Source of the DNA: Stenotrophomonas koreensis
GTDB taxonomy: Bacteria; Pseudomonadota; Gammaproteobacteria; Xanthomonadales; Xanthomonadaceae
Direction: 5' to 3'
Length of the DNA stretch: 64,000 nt
Assembly (NCBI RefSeq): GCF_001431525.1
Contig: NZ_LDJH01000014.1
Coordinates: 1-64,000, forward strand
Shown here: piece by piece, positions 56,613 to 64,000 of the stretch
How positions within the stretch are numbered: the first letter of the stretch is position 1
Layout of the letters: the number at the start of each line of letters is the position of its first letter
Notes under the pieces: model-generated
Seen by the model: only the letters and a program-made list of their open reading frames with translations
Told to the model about the DNA's origin: nothing
Database searches by the model: none
Made by a program: the position numbers and the translations under genes

Positions 56613-57287
56613 CTAGACCCAGCCGCGGGCGGCCAGCGACACCGGCGCGCCATCGCCGATGATCAGGTGGTCGAGCAGGCGGATGTCCACCAGCTCCAGG
56701 GCCTGGCGCAGGCGCTGGGTGACCGCGCGGTCGGCCGCGGAGGGCTCGGGGTTGCCGGAAGGGTGGTTGTGGCCAACGATCAGGGCAGCAGCGTTGTGGG
56801 CCAGGGCACGGCGGACGACTTCACGCGGGTGCACCTCGGCGCCGTCGATGGTGCCGCTGAACAGCTCCTCGAAGGCCAGGGCGCGGTGGCGGGTGTCCAG
56901 GAACAGCACCGCGAACACTTCGCGTGGCTGGTGGCGCAGGCGCTGGACAAAGTGACGCCCGGCCGCATCCGGATCACTGACCAGCACCCCGCGTGCCAGT
57001 TCCGCCGCCAGCACGCGCTGGCCCAGTTCCAGGGCTGCGGCCAGGCTGCAGGCCCGGGCCGGCCCCAGCCCGGGCAGCTGCGCCAGTGCGGCCGGCGGGC
57101 ACTCCAGCAGCGCACGCAGCGGGCCGTGCTGACTGAGCAGTTGGCGGGCCGTCTGCACCGCGTCCATGCCCCGGCTGCCGGAGCCGATGAAAATGGCCAG
57201 CAACTCCGCATCGGAGAGGATGGTCGGGCCGCGGCTGAGTAATTTCTCGCGCGGACGTTCGTCGCTGGGCCAGTCACGGATATGCAT
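56613..57287 (-). CDS. radC: RadC-family JAB1/MPN protein
   Basis: Protein of 224 residues: HhH-like helices at the N-terminus (LLAIFIGSG, LPGLGPARACSL) and the JAMM metal motif HNHPSGNPEPSAAD. Once linked to DNA repair; true role uncertain. It is divergent from coaBC, 96 bp away. Confidence 0.95.
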   Translation of the reverse strand: MHIRDWPSDERPREKLLSRGPTILSDAELLAIFIGSGSRGMDAVQTARQLLSQHGPLRALLECPPAALAQLPGLGPARACSLAAALELGQRVLAAELARGVLVSDPDAAGRHFVQRLRHQPREVFAVLFLDTRHRALAFEELFSGTIDGAEVHPREVVRRALAHNAAALIVGHNHPSGNPEPSAADRAVTQRLRQALELVDIRLLDHLIIGDGAPVSLAARGWV

Positions 57288-57383
57288 ATGGCAAAAATGC
57301 GGGTTCTCATGCCCCCGGGGCATCAGTGGCCGATAAGCCATCGGGTAAGCTAGCGGCCTTTGATCGAGTAGGACTTCACTCCC

Positions 57384-58640
57384 GTGACTGATGCCACTGT
57401 GGATGCCTCCAACGCCGGTGCCCTGGCCGGGAAAAAGCTGCTGCTCTGTGTGGGTGGTGGGATTGCGGCCTACAAGGCGCTGGAGCTGGTCCGCCGTCTG
57501 CGCGATGCCGGCGCGCGGGTACAGGTGGCCATGACCGAAGGTGCACAGCAGTTTGTCACCCCGCTCAGCTTCCAGGCGCTGTCCGGGCTGCCGGTACGTA
57601 CCAGCCTGTGGGACAGTGCGGCCGAACAGTCGATGGGGCATATCGAACTGGCACGCTGGGCCGATCACATCGTGATTGCGCCGGCCACCGCCGACCTGAT
57701 CGCGCGGCTGGCCGGTGGCCATGCCGATGACCTGGTCTCCACGCTGTGCCTGGCCAGTGCGGCGCCGCTGACCGTGTGCCCGGCAATGAACCACCACATG
57801 TGGCTGCATCCGGCCACCCAGGCCAACATCGACCTGCTGCGCCAGCGTGGTGCGCAGGTGGTCGGGCCGGAGGACGGCCCGCTGGCCGAAGGCGAGTCCG
57901 GCCCCGGGCGTCTGGCCCAGGTACCGCAGATCGTGGCCGCGCTGGCGCATCCGGACAGTGCCGTGCCGTCAGTGCCGTCCAGCGACAGCCGGTTGCGGGG
58001 CGTCCGGCTGGTGATCAGCGCCGGCCCGACCTACGAAGACCTGGATCCGGTGCGCTACATCGGCAACCGTTCCAGCGGCAAGATGGGCTTTGCGCTGGCG
58101 CAGGCTGCTGCCGCGCGTGGCGCCCAGGTGGTGCTGGTGGCCGGCCCGGTGCAGTTGCCCACGCCCGCCGGGGTGGAGCGGATCAACGTGCGCTCCGCCG
58201 CCCAGATGCGCCAGGCGGTGATGGACGCATTGCCGGCCGACATCTACATCGGTGCGGCGGCGGTGTCGGACTACACCCCGAAGGTGGTCTGCCCGCAGAA
58301 GATGAAAAAGACCGCGCAGACCACCGGGATGAGCCTGGAGCTGGTTCGCACCCCGGATATCCTGGCCGAAGTGGCGCAACAGACCGGCGCGCTGAAGCTG
58401 GTGGTCGGCTTTGCCGCCGAAACCCATGATGTGGCCACCTATGCCCGCGGCAAGCTGGTCAACAAGCGGCTGGACCTGATCATCGCCAACCGGGTGGGGG
58501 TGGCCGGTGGCGGCTTTGAAAGTGATGACAACGCCGCCACGGCCTACTGGGCCGATGGCGAGCGCGAGTTCGCCAGCATGAGCAAGGCGCAGCTGGCCGG
58601 GCAATTACTGGACCTGATCAGCCAGAGGCTGGATGCATGA
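57384..58640 (+). CDS. coaBC: Bifunctional phosphopantothenoylcysteine decarboxylase/synthetase
   Basis: Enzyme of 418 residues for two steps of CoA synthesis. The N-terminal CoaC half binds FMN ([18 protein letters not shown]), the CoaB half has [21 protein letters not shown] and the KMKK loop. GTG start at 57384. The stop overlaps dut (ATGA). Confidence 0.96.
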   Translation: MTDATVDASNAGALAGKKLLLCVGGGIAAYKALELVRRLRDAGARVQVAMTEGAQQFVTPLSFQALSGLPVRTSLWDSAAEQSMGHIELARWADHIVIAPATADLIARLAGGHADDLVSTLCLASAAPLTVCPAMNHHMWLHPATQANIDLLRQRGAQVVGPEDGPLAEGESGPGRLAQVPQIVAALAHPDSAVPSVPSSDSRLRGVRLVISAGPTYEDLDPVRYIGNRSSGKMGFALAQAAAARGAQVVLVAGPVQLPTPAGVERINVRSAAQMRQAVMDALPADIYIGAAAVSDYTPKVVCPQKMKKTAQTTGMSLELVRTPDILAEVAQQTGALKLVVGFAAETHDVATYARGKLVNKRLDLIIANRVGVAGGGFESDDNAATAYWADGEREFASMSKAQLAGQLLDLISQRLDA

Positions 58641-59095
58641 GCACACCACTGCAGATAAAGCTGCTGGATCCGCGTTTTGGTGACTGCTGGCCCTTGCCGG
58701 CCTATGCCACCGAGGCCAGCGCGGGGATGGACCTGCGTGCGGCCCTGGAGGCGGAACTGGTGCTGGCGCCGGGCGATGCGGCCCTGGTGCCGAGTGGGGT
58801 GGCCATCCATATCGGTGATCCCGGCTTGTGCGCGGTCATCCTGCCGCGCTCGGGTCTGGGCCACCGTCACGGCATTGTCCTGGGCAACGGTACCGGCCTG
58901 ATTGATGCCGATTACCAGGGGCCATTGCTGATCAGTGTCTGGAACCGCGGCCGTGAAGCGTTCACTATTCAACCTGGGGACCGGATTGCGCAGTTGGTGG
59001 TGATGCCAATTGCCCGGGTCGAACTTGAGGTTGTGGATACATTTGCAGGCAGTGCACGCGGCGCCGGCGGTTTTGGCCACACCGGGATAAGTTGA
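58637..59095 (+). CDS. dut: dUTP diphosphatase
   Basis: Trimeric enzyme of 152 residues removing dUTP. All five motifs present: [38 protein letters not shown] and GAGGFGHTG. The ATG overlaps the coaBC stop. Confidence 0.97.
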   Translation: MSTPLQIKLLDPRFGDCWPLPAYATEASAGMDLRAALEAELVLAPGDAALVPSGVAIHIGDPGLCAVILPRSGLGHRHGIVLGNGTGLIDADYQGPLLISVWNRGREAFTIQPGDRIAQLVVMPIARVELEVVDTFAGSARGAGGFGHTGIS

Positions 59096-59127
59096 CCTGC
59101 ACAAGCGCACAGGGGGAGCGGGAAGCA

Positions 59128-61461
59128 ATGAGTATTAGCCTGGGTACAGGGCAGTTCACCGGCCGCTCCAAGCTGTTGTTGGCTGGTGCATTGGTGCTGC
59201 TGGCGGGATGGTTCGCCTGGAATGCACTCAACCAGTGGCGCGCTGAACAGGCCGCTGGCCAGCTCCAGGTGGCCCGTGATGCGGTGGTCAGCGGAACCGC
59301 CGATGCCGTGCGCCGGCACCAGCAGGAGATGGCGCGCCAGCTGGAATTGCCTGCGGTCAAGGCGGCAGCCGCCGCTGGCGATCCTGCGGCCTTCGAGCTG
59401 GCCTTCCGCGATGGCATGCGCGATGTCGAGGACGTCAAGGTCTATCCGGCCGACCTGGCGCAGGCGTATGCCGACCCGGCAGCCTTCGGCTGGTCGCGTC
59501 TGGCCCTGCTGGAACAGGCCGTGCTTGACGGGCACGCGGCCGTGCGCGTGGTCAAGGATGCCGGTGCGGCCCGGCTGGGCGTTGCCGCGCCGATCCAGTT
59601 TGGCGACCAGCCTTCGCTGGTCTACATCCGTCTGCAATTGCCGCGTCTGACCGCTGCGCTGGATGGTGCGGTGGTGCCGGGTTCGGCCTATCTGGGCCTG
59701 CGCCAGGGCGGCTACACGGTGGTCGAACAGGGCCGCCGCGAGCTGGGCAGCGGGGGTGAGGCGATGGCGCGTGCGGTGCCCGATACCGGTCTGCGTGTCG
59801 TGGCCGCCCTGCCCGATATCGACGCTGGACCGCTCGGCCTGGGGGCGCTGCCGTGCGCGATCGTCGCGCTGTTGCTCTTGGTGCTTACTACCCTGGTGGT
59901 GATCGGGCCGAGCCGTCTGCCGCTGGCAGCCATCAAGCGTCGTCAGCCGCAGGAGCCCGAAGAGCAAGGGGCCACCCTGCACCAGGCGATGCAGGAGCAT
60001 CAGGCATCGGTGCCCGAGGTGCTGCCGACAGCAGCTGCCACCACCGTGGCCGAGCAGGCACCGGCGGTAGCCGTCGCCGCGGCGATGTTCCGCGCGTATG
60101 ACATCCGCGGCGTGGTCGGCGTCGATCTCAACCCGGCGGTGGCGCAGTTGATCGGCCAGGCCATCGGCAGTGAATTGATCGAACGTGGCCTGCGTGAAAT
60201 CGTGGTCGGCCGTGATGGCCGCCTGTCCGGCCCCGAGCTGGCCACGGGCCTGATCCAGGGCCTGCGCGAGAGTGGCTGCGAGGTGTTCGACATCGGCCTG
60301 GCGCCCAGTCCGGTGGCGTATTTTGCGGCCTTCCACCTGCGGGCCGGCAGTTGCGTGGTGGTCACCGGCAGTCACAACCCGCCCGAGTACAACGGCTTCA
60401 AGATTGTCCTGGGCGGAGAAACCCTGTCCGGTGAGGCAATCACCGCCCTGCATGCACGCATTGTCGAAGGCCGCCTGAACAGGGCCGCGGTCGCCGGCAG
60501 CCTGCAGCAGCGCGATGTCAGCGACGATTACATCCAGCGCATTGCCGGCGATGTACAGCTGGAGCGCCCGCTCAAGGTGGTGGCCGATGCCGGCAATGGC
60601 GTGGCCGGGCTGATTGCCCCGGCCCTGCTGGAAGCCATCGGTGCCGAAGTGATTCCGCTGCACTGCGAGGTTGATGGCACCTTCCCCAATCACCACCCCG
60701 ACCCCAGCGATCCGGCCAACCTGGAAGACCTGCTGGCCACGGTCAAGCGCTTCGGCGCCGATCTGGGGGTGGCCTTCGATGGCGATGGCGACCGCCTTGG
60801 CGTGGTCACCGCCGATGGCAAGCTGATCCCCTCCGATCGCCTGCTGATGCTGTTTGCCGCCGATGTGCTGATGCGCAACCCCGGTGCCCAGGTCATCTAT
60901 GACGTCAAGTGCAGCGGCAAGCTGTCCGACTTCGTGCTGCGCAACGGTGGCAGTCCGCTGATGTGGAAGACCGGGCACTCGTTGATCAAGGCCAAGATGC
61001 GCCAGACCGATGCCGAGCTGGCCGGCGAGATGAGCGGCCACTTCTTCTTCAAGGAACGCTGGTACGGCTTTGACGATGGCCTGTACGCTGCCGCGCGCCT
61101 GCTGGAGATCCTGTCCCAGCGCGAGGAAAGCGTGGACGAGGTGATGGCCGAAATCCCCGAGCCGCTCTCCACCCCGGAGATCAAGGTGGCCGTCGAGGAG
61201 GGCACCCAGCATGCGCTGGTGACCCTGTTTGCTGCTGCCGCGCAGGCCCAGGACAGCGAGTTCTTCGCCGCACGGCTGTCCACCATCGATGGGCTGCGCG
61301 CCGATTTTGCCGATGGCTGGGGCCTGCTGCGTGCCTCCAATACCACCCCGGCACTGGTGCTGCGTTTCGAGGGCGATGATGCGCAGGCGCTGGAGCGGAT
61401 CCGCAGCCTGTTCCGCAATCAACTGGCGCAACTGCTGCCGGAAGTGGCTGACAGCTTCTGA
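59128..61461 (+). CDS. algC: Phosphomannomutase/phosphoglucomutase with membrane-anchored N-terminal extension
   Basis: Protein of 777 residues. The N-terminal about 320 residues hold two membrane helices (about 11-30 and 240-262) around a periplasmic domain, then a disordered linker. The C-terminal about 450 residues form the mutase: phospho-Ser S415 in TGSHNP, metal site D551-G-D553-G-D555, and sugar-binding E634-M-S-G-H. It interconverts mannose or glucose 1- and 6-phosphates for exopolysaccharide and LPS sugars. The ATG at 59128 follows a GGAAG ribosome-binding site. Confidence 0.92.
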   Translation: MSISLGTGQFTGRSKLLLAGALVLLAGWFAWNALNQWRAEQAAGQLQVARDAVVSGTADAVRRHQQEMARQLELPAVKAAAAAGDPAAFELAFRDGMRDVEDVKVYPADLAQAYADPAAFGWSRLALLEQAVLDGHAAVRVVKDAGAARLGVAAPIQFGDQPSLVYIRLQLPRLTAALDGAVVPGSAYLGLRQGGYTVVEQGRRELGSGGEAMARAVPDTGLRVVAALPDIDAGPLGLGALPCAIVALLLLVLTTLVVIGPSRLPLAAIKRRQPQEPEEQGATLHQAMQEHQASVPEVLPTAAATTVAEQAPAVAVAAAMFRAYDIRGVVGVDLNPAVAQLIGQAIGSELIERGLREIVVGRDGRLSGPELATGLIQGLRESGCEVFDIGLAPSPVAYFAAFHLRAGSCVVVTGSHNPPEYNGFKIVLGGETLSGEAITALHARIVEGRLNRAAVAGSLQQRDVSDDYIQRIAGDVQLERPLKVVADAGNGVAGLIAPALLEAIGAEVIPLHCEVDGTFPNHHPDPSDPANLEDLLATVKRFGADLGVAFDGDGDRLGVVTADGKLIPSDRLLMLFAADVLMRNPGAQVIYDVKCSGKLSDFVLRNGGSPLMWKTGHSLIKAKMRQTDAELAGEMSGHFFFKERWYGFDDGLYAAARLLEILSQREESVDEVMAEIPEPLSTPEIKVAVEEGTQHALVTLFAAAAQAQDSEFFAARLSTIDGLRADFADGWGLLRASNTTPALVLRFEGDDAQALERIRSLFRNQLAQLLPEVADSF

Positions 61462-61489
61462 ACGGCGGCCAGCGGGCCGGCCATCATGT

Positions 61490-61519
61490 CAGACGCCCCG
61501 GCAATGACCGGGGCGTCTG
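61490..61519. terminator. Hairpin between convergent algC and exported coiled-coil gene
   Basis: Perfect 12-bp stem CAGACGCCCCGG/CCGGGGCGTCTG with a 6-nt loop. No T run on the plus strand. Confidence 0.6.
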
Positions 61520-61541
61520 GCGTTGCAGCGGCAGGGGGCGC

Positions 61542-62198
61542 TCAGCCAGCCGCCGGGGCGCTGGTTCCTTTCAGGTTGCGGTAGCGCTGCAGGGTCTGCT
61601 CGATTTCGCCATCCAGCTCGTTGCGCTGTTGCTCAAAGGCCGACAGCAGGCGCAGCTGGGTGGCCAGTTCGCGACGCAGGGCCTGGATGTCGGCCACCGG
61701 TTTTTCGGCAACCGCCTGGCCGTTGAGCTCACGGTCACCGACCTGGCCCAGCTGGGTGACCAGGGCCCGCCGCAGGTTGTTGATGTTGTAGCGGGCGGTG
61801 TTGATGTTGTTGTCGGCCATCGAAATGCGCTCGTCAAACACCCGGTGCAGTTCGCGTTCGCTGTTGAAGGCAGACAGCAGCGCCTGTTCGGTGCGCTGGC
61901 GGGACTGTTCGGCAGCGCGCTCATGCTCGGCGCGGACCTGGGCCAGGGTGGCCTCGGTGCGTTCATCGGCATTCAAGGCCCGGTCCACCTGCCCGCTGCG
62001 CAGGCCGCTGCGGGCATTGAACTCGTCGCGGGCGGCATTGACCGCTTCCGGCGGCAGGGTGTCAGAACACACCCGTTGCCCGTCCTGGTTCCAGCAATAC
62101 AGCTTCTTGGCCGGTGGGTTTTGCTGGGCCATCAGCGGGGCCGCCAACAGGCTGCCCGCCAGCAGCGGAACCAGGGAAAACAGGCGGATCGAAGACAT
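61542..62198 (-). CDS. Exported coiled-coil protein with DUF4124-like N-terminus
   Basis: Protein of 218 residues. Signal peptide ends near LMA-QQ. Residues about 30-55 (KLYCWNQDGQRVCSDTLPP) resemble DUF4124, with two cysteines that could pair. The rest is a long charged coiled coil. Periplasmic; function unknown. Confidence 0.72.
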   Translation of the reverse strand: MSSIRLFSLVPLLAGSLLAAPLMAQQNPPAKKLYCWNQDGQRVCSDTLPPEAVNAARDEFNARSGLRSGQVDRALNADERTEATLAQVRAEHERAAEQSRQRTEQALLSAFNSERELHRVFDERISMADNNINTARYNINNLRRALVTQLGQVGDRELNGQAVAEKPVADIQALRRELATQLRLLSAFEQQRNELDGEIEQTLQRYRNLKGTSAPAAG

Positions 62199-62218
62199 GG
62201 CGCTTCCTTCAGATCGGA

Positions 62219-62875
62219 TCAGTCAGGTTGGCAGCCGTACTGGTTGCGGTAGTCCAGCAAGGGCTGACGGAAGTTCACAAGGTCGGGTTTTCCATCGGCA
62301 AACGCAAGCAGGTCGCCCAGGCCGGCGACTGCCACCACCGGGATCTGCGCCTCTTCAGCCACTGCCTGAGCGGCCGAGCGGGGATCGTCCTGGCCGGCGA
62401 TTTCCTGGCGGTCCAGTGCCACCACGATGCCGGCCGGAATACCACCGGCGGCGTGGATGATGGCCAGCGCCTCGCGGATGGCGGTGCCGGCGGTGATGAC
62501 GTCATCCACGATCAGGACCCGGCGCCCGGCCAGCGGTGCACCGATCAGGGTGCCGCCCTCGCCGTGGTCCTTGGCTTCCTTGCGGTTGAAGGCCAGCGGC
62601 AGGTCACGCTGACGGTGGGCGTATTCACAGGCAATCGCGGTGGCCAGCGGAATGCCCTTGTAGGCGGGGCCGAACAACAGGTCAAACGCCAGCCCGGCCG
62701 CCTCGATGGCATCGACATAGCAACCGGCCAGCCCGGACATCAAGGCGCCGGAGTCGAACCGGCCGGCATTGAAGAAATACGGGCTGATGCGGCCGGATTT
62801 GAGCGTGAAGCTGCCAAAGCGCAATGCATCGGCAGCCAGGGCCAGGTCGAGAAAACGGGAGCGGTGGTCGGTCAT
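62219..62875 (-). CDS. pyrE: Orotate phosphoribosyltransferase
   Basis: Enzyme of 218 residues of pyrimidine synthesis. LKSGRISPYFFNAG, AYKGIPLA, FNRKEAKDHGEGG and PRPP-binding VLIVDDVITAGTA are all present. Divergent from xth. Confidence 0.96.
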   Translation of the reverse strand: MTDHRSRFLDLALAADALRFGSFTLKSGRISPYFFNAGRFDSGALMSGLAGCYVDAIEAAGLAFDLLFGPAYKGIPLATAIACEYAHRQRDLPLAFNRKEAKDHGEGGTLIGAPLAGRRVLIVDDVITAGTAIREALAIIHAAGGIPAGIVVALDRQEIAGQDDPRSAAQAVAEEAQIPVVAVAGLGDLLAFADGKPDLVNFRQPLLDYRNQYGCQPD

Positions 62876-62978
62876 CGGGGCAGTCCAGCAACAAGTTCGG
62901 TCAAGGATACCGGTTGCAGGTGGCCAGCTGCGGCGCTTGCGGTACGCTTGCCCATTCCCTGCCACTGCTCGTTGTCCC

Positions 62979-63779
62979 ATGCGCATCATCAGCTTCAACG
63001 CCAACGGCATCCGTTCGGCGGTCAACAAGGGCTTCAATGCCTGGTTCGCCCGCCAGGATGCCGACATCCTGTGCATCCAGGAAACCAAGGCCCAGGAAGG
63101 GCAGCTGGCCGATCCGGCTTTCCGTCCGGAGGGGTACCACTGCTACTACCGCGATGCGGTCACCAAGAAGGGCTACAGCGGGGTGGCGATCTGGTCGCGT
63201 CAGAAGCCGGACGCGGTGATCACCTCACTGGGCTGGGCACCGTTCGATGATGAAGGCCGCTACATCGAGGCGCGCTTTGGCAACCTGAGCGTGGTGTCGT
63301 TCTATATCCCTTCCGGCTCGTCGGGCGAGCTGCGCCAGGGTTTCAAGTTCGAGGTGATGGCCTGGCTCAAGCCGATCCTGGACCAGTGGCTGGCCAGCGG
63401 CCGCGACTACGTGCTGTGCGGTGACTGGAACATCGTGCGCAGCGCGCTGGACATCAAGAACTGGAAATCCAACCAGAAAAATTCCGGCTGCCTGCCCGAA
63501 GAACGTGACTGGCTCAATGGCTTCTGCGCCGACCGCAGTGAGCTGGAAGACCTGTCGGCCCACCGTGGCTGGGTGGACGCCTACCGCGCGCTGCACCCGG
63601 ACGGACAGGACTACACCTGGTGGAGCAACCGTGGTGCGGCACGGGCCAACAATGTCGGTTGGCGCATCGACTACCAGCTGGTGACGCCGGGCCTGCGTGA
63701 CCGTCTGGCCGGCTGCTCGATCCATCGTGACGATCGCTTTTCCGACCACGCTCCCTTCACCGTGGACTATCGCCTGTGA
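62979..63779 (+). CDS. xth: Exodeoxyribonuclease III
   Basis: AP endonuclease/3' exonuclease of 266 residues for base excision repair. FNANGIRSA, QETKAQ, GYSGVAIWS, GDWNIV, and the C-terminal RIDYQLVT and SDHAPFTVDY catalytic motifs are intact. Its stop overlaps the ampG GTG. Confidence 0.95.
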   Translation: MRIISFNANGIRSAVNKGFNAWFARQDADILCIQETKAQEGQLADPAFRPEGYHCYYRDAVTKKGYSGVAIWSRQKPDAVITSLGWAPFDDEGRYIEARFGNLSVVSFYIPSGSSGELRQGFKFEVMAWLKPILDQWLASGRDYVLCGDWNIVRSALDIKNWKSNQKNSGCLPEERDWLNGFCADRSELEDLSAHRGWVDAYRALHPDGQDYTWWSNRGAARANNVGWRIDYQLVTPGLRDRLAGCSIHRDDRFSDHAPFTVDYRL

Positions 63780-64000
63780 GTGCAGCCCAGACCGACCCGG
63801 CCGGCAAGCCGTCGCTGTGGCAGGCGTTTGCGCAGCCCTCGGCGTGGACGATGTTCTTCTTCGGTTTTGCTTCGGGCCTGCCCTTCCTGCTGGTGGCCGG
63901 TACCTTGGCCTACTGGCTGCGCGAAGGCGGGCTGGAACTGAAACAGATCACCATGATCGCCAGTGCTGGCTTGGCCTATTCGCTGAAATTCCTCTGGGCC
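63776..64000 (+). CDS. ampG: AmpG-like muropeptide permease (3' end outside window)
   Basis: The first 75 codons from a GTG overlapping the xth stop. FFFGFASGLPFLLVAGTLAY and GLAYSLKFLWA match AmpG, an inner-membrane MFS importer of anhydro-muropeptides for cell-wall recycling and beta-lactamase induction. Confidence 0.85.
   Translation, partial: MSAAQTDPAGKPSLWQAFAQPSAWTMFFFGFASGLPFLLVAGTLAYWLREGGLELKQITMIASAGLAYSLKFLWA

Noticed and set aside
58969..61431. Very long open frame antisense to algC
   Set aside because: It mirrors the codon pattern of a well-supported gene in high-GC DNA; composition is His/Gln/Arg-rich with no domain.

Overview
The window is a 64 kb stretch of a high-GC, gene-dense gammaproteobacterial chromosome. 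The gene content and order point to the Lysobacterales (Xanthomonadaceae), most likely a Stenotrophomonas or Pseudoxanthomonas-like organism. The main supports are phoP/phoQ, birA-coaX, bioFHC beside comF and ubiA, ubiK-comM, speE/speA, argS-radC-coaBC-dut-algC and pyrE/xth/ampG. No species call is justified from the sequence alone. Both edges cut genes: a surface protein with an Ala-Pro repeat at the left, and ampG at the right.

Layout. 1-5.4 kb: surface/repeat protein, CHASE2 adenylate cyclase, a DUF3307 protein and a patatin phospholipase with a cyclic-nucleotide-binding domain. 5.6-13.2 kb: housekeeping and signalling genes (dusA, a phoPQ operon with a small exported leader gene, mtfA, birA-coaX-SPOR, tRNA-Thr). 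13.2-16.5 kb: a decayed integrase at the tRNA-Thr 3' side, then a MASE3-PAS-PAS-GGDEF-EAL protein. 16.6-21.9 kb: arsenic locus arsRCBO with divergent arsH, followed by a complete IS481-family insertion. 22.1-24.6 kb: a four-gene operon with an MglA-like GTPase and two Roadblock/LC7 proteins. 24.9-34.1 kb: arginase, two entericidin lipoproteins, a CsbD protein, trpS, a metallo-beta-lactamase-fold protein, DUF4344 and M28 peptidases, and two EamA transporters. 34.3-44.3 kb: mnmG, a candidate small RNA, bioF-like/bioH/bioC, comF, ubiA and tRNA-Arg. 44.3-48.4 kb: an orphan VirB6/VirB5 pair, comM and ubiK. 48.5-64 kb: PII, a small kinase, speE/speA, an SDR, an FtsN-like protein, argS, radC, coaBC, dut, algC, pyrE, xth and ampG.

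Working together. BioC/BioH and BirA belong to biotin synthesis and attachment, but the BioF homologue in this set has lost its PLP-binding lysine, so the pathway encoded here may be broken or repurposed. The ars genes form a compact divergon whose two promoters appear to share one -10 region and to yield leaderless mRNAs. SpeA, SpeE and arginase all bear on arginine and polyamine metabolism. CoaX, CoaBC and their neighbours cover parts of CoA synthesis.

The observations most worth a second look are the lysine-less BioF, the GTPase/Roadblock operon, the shared arsR/arsH promoter, the integrase fossil next to tRNA-Thr, and the orphan T4SS pair next to tRNA-Arg.
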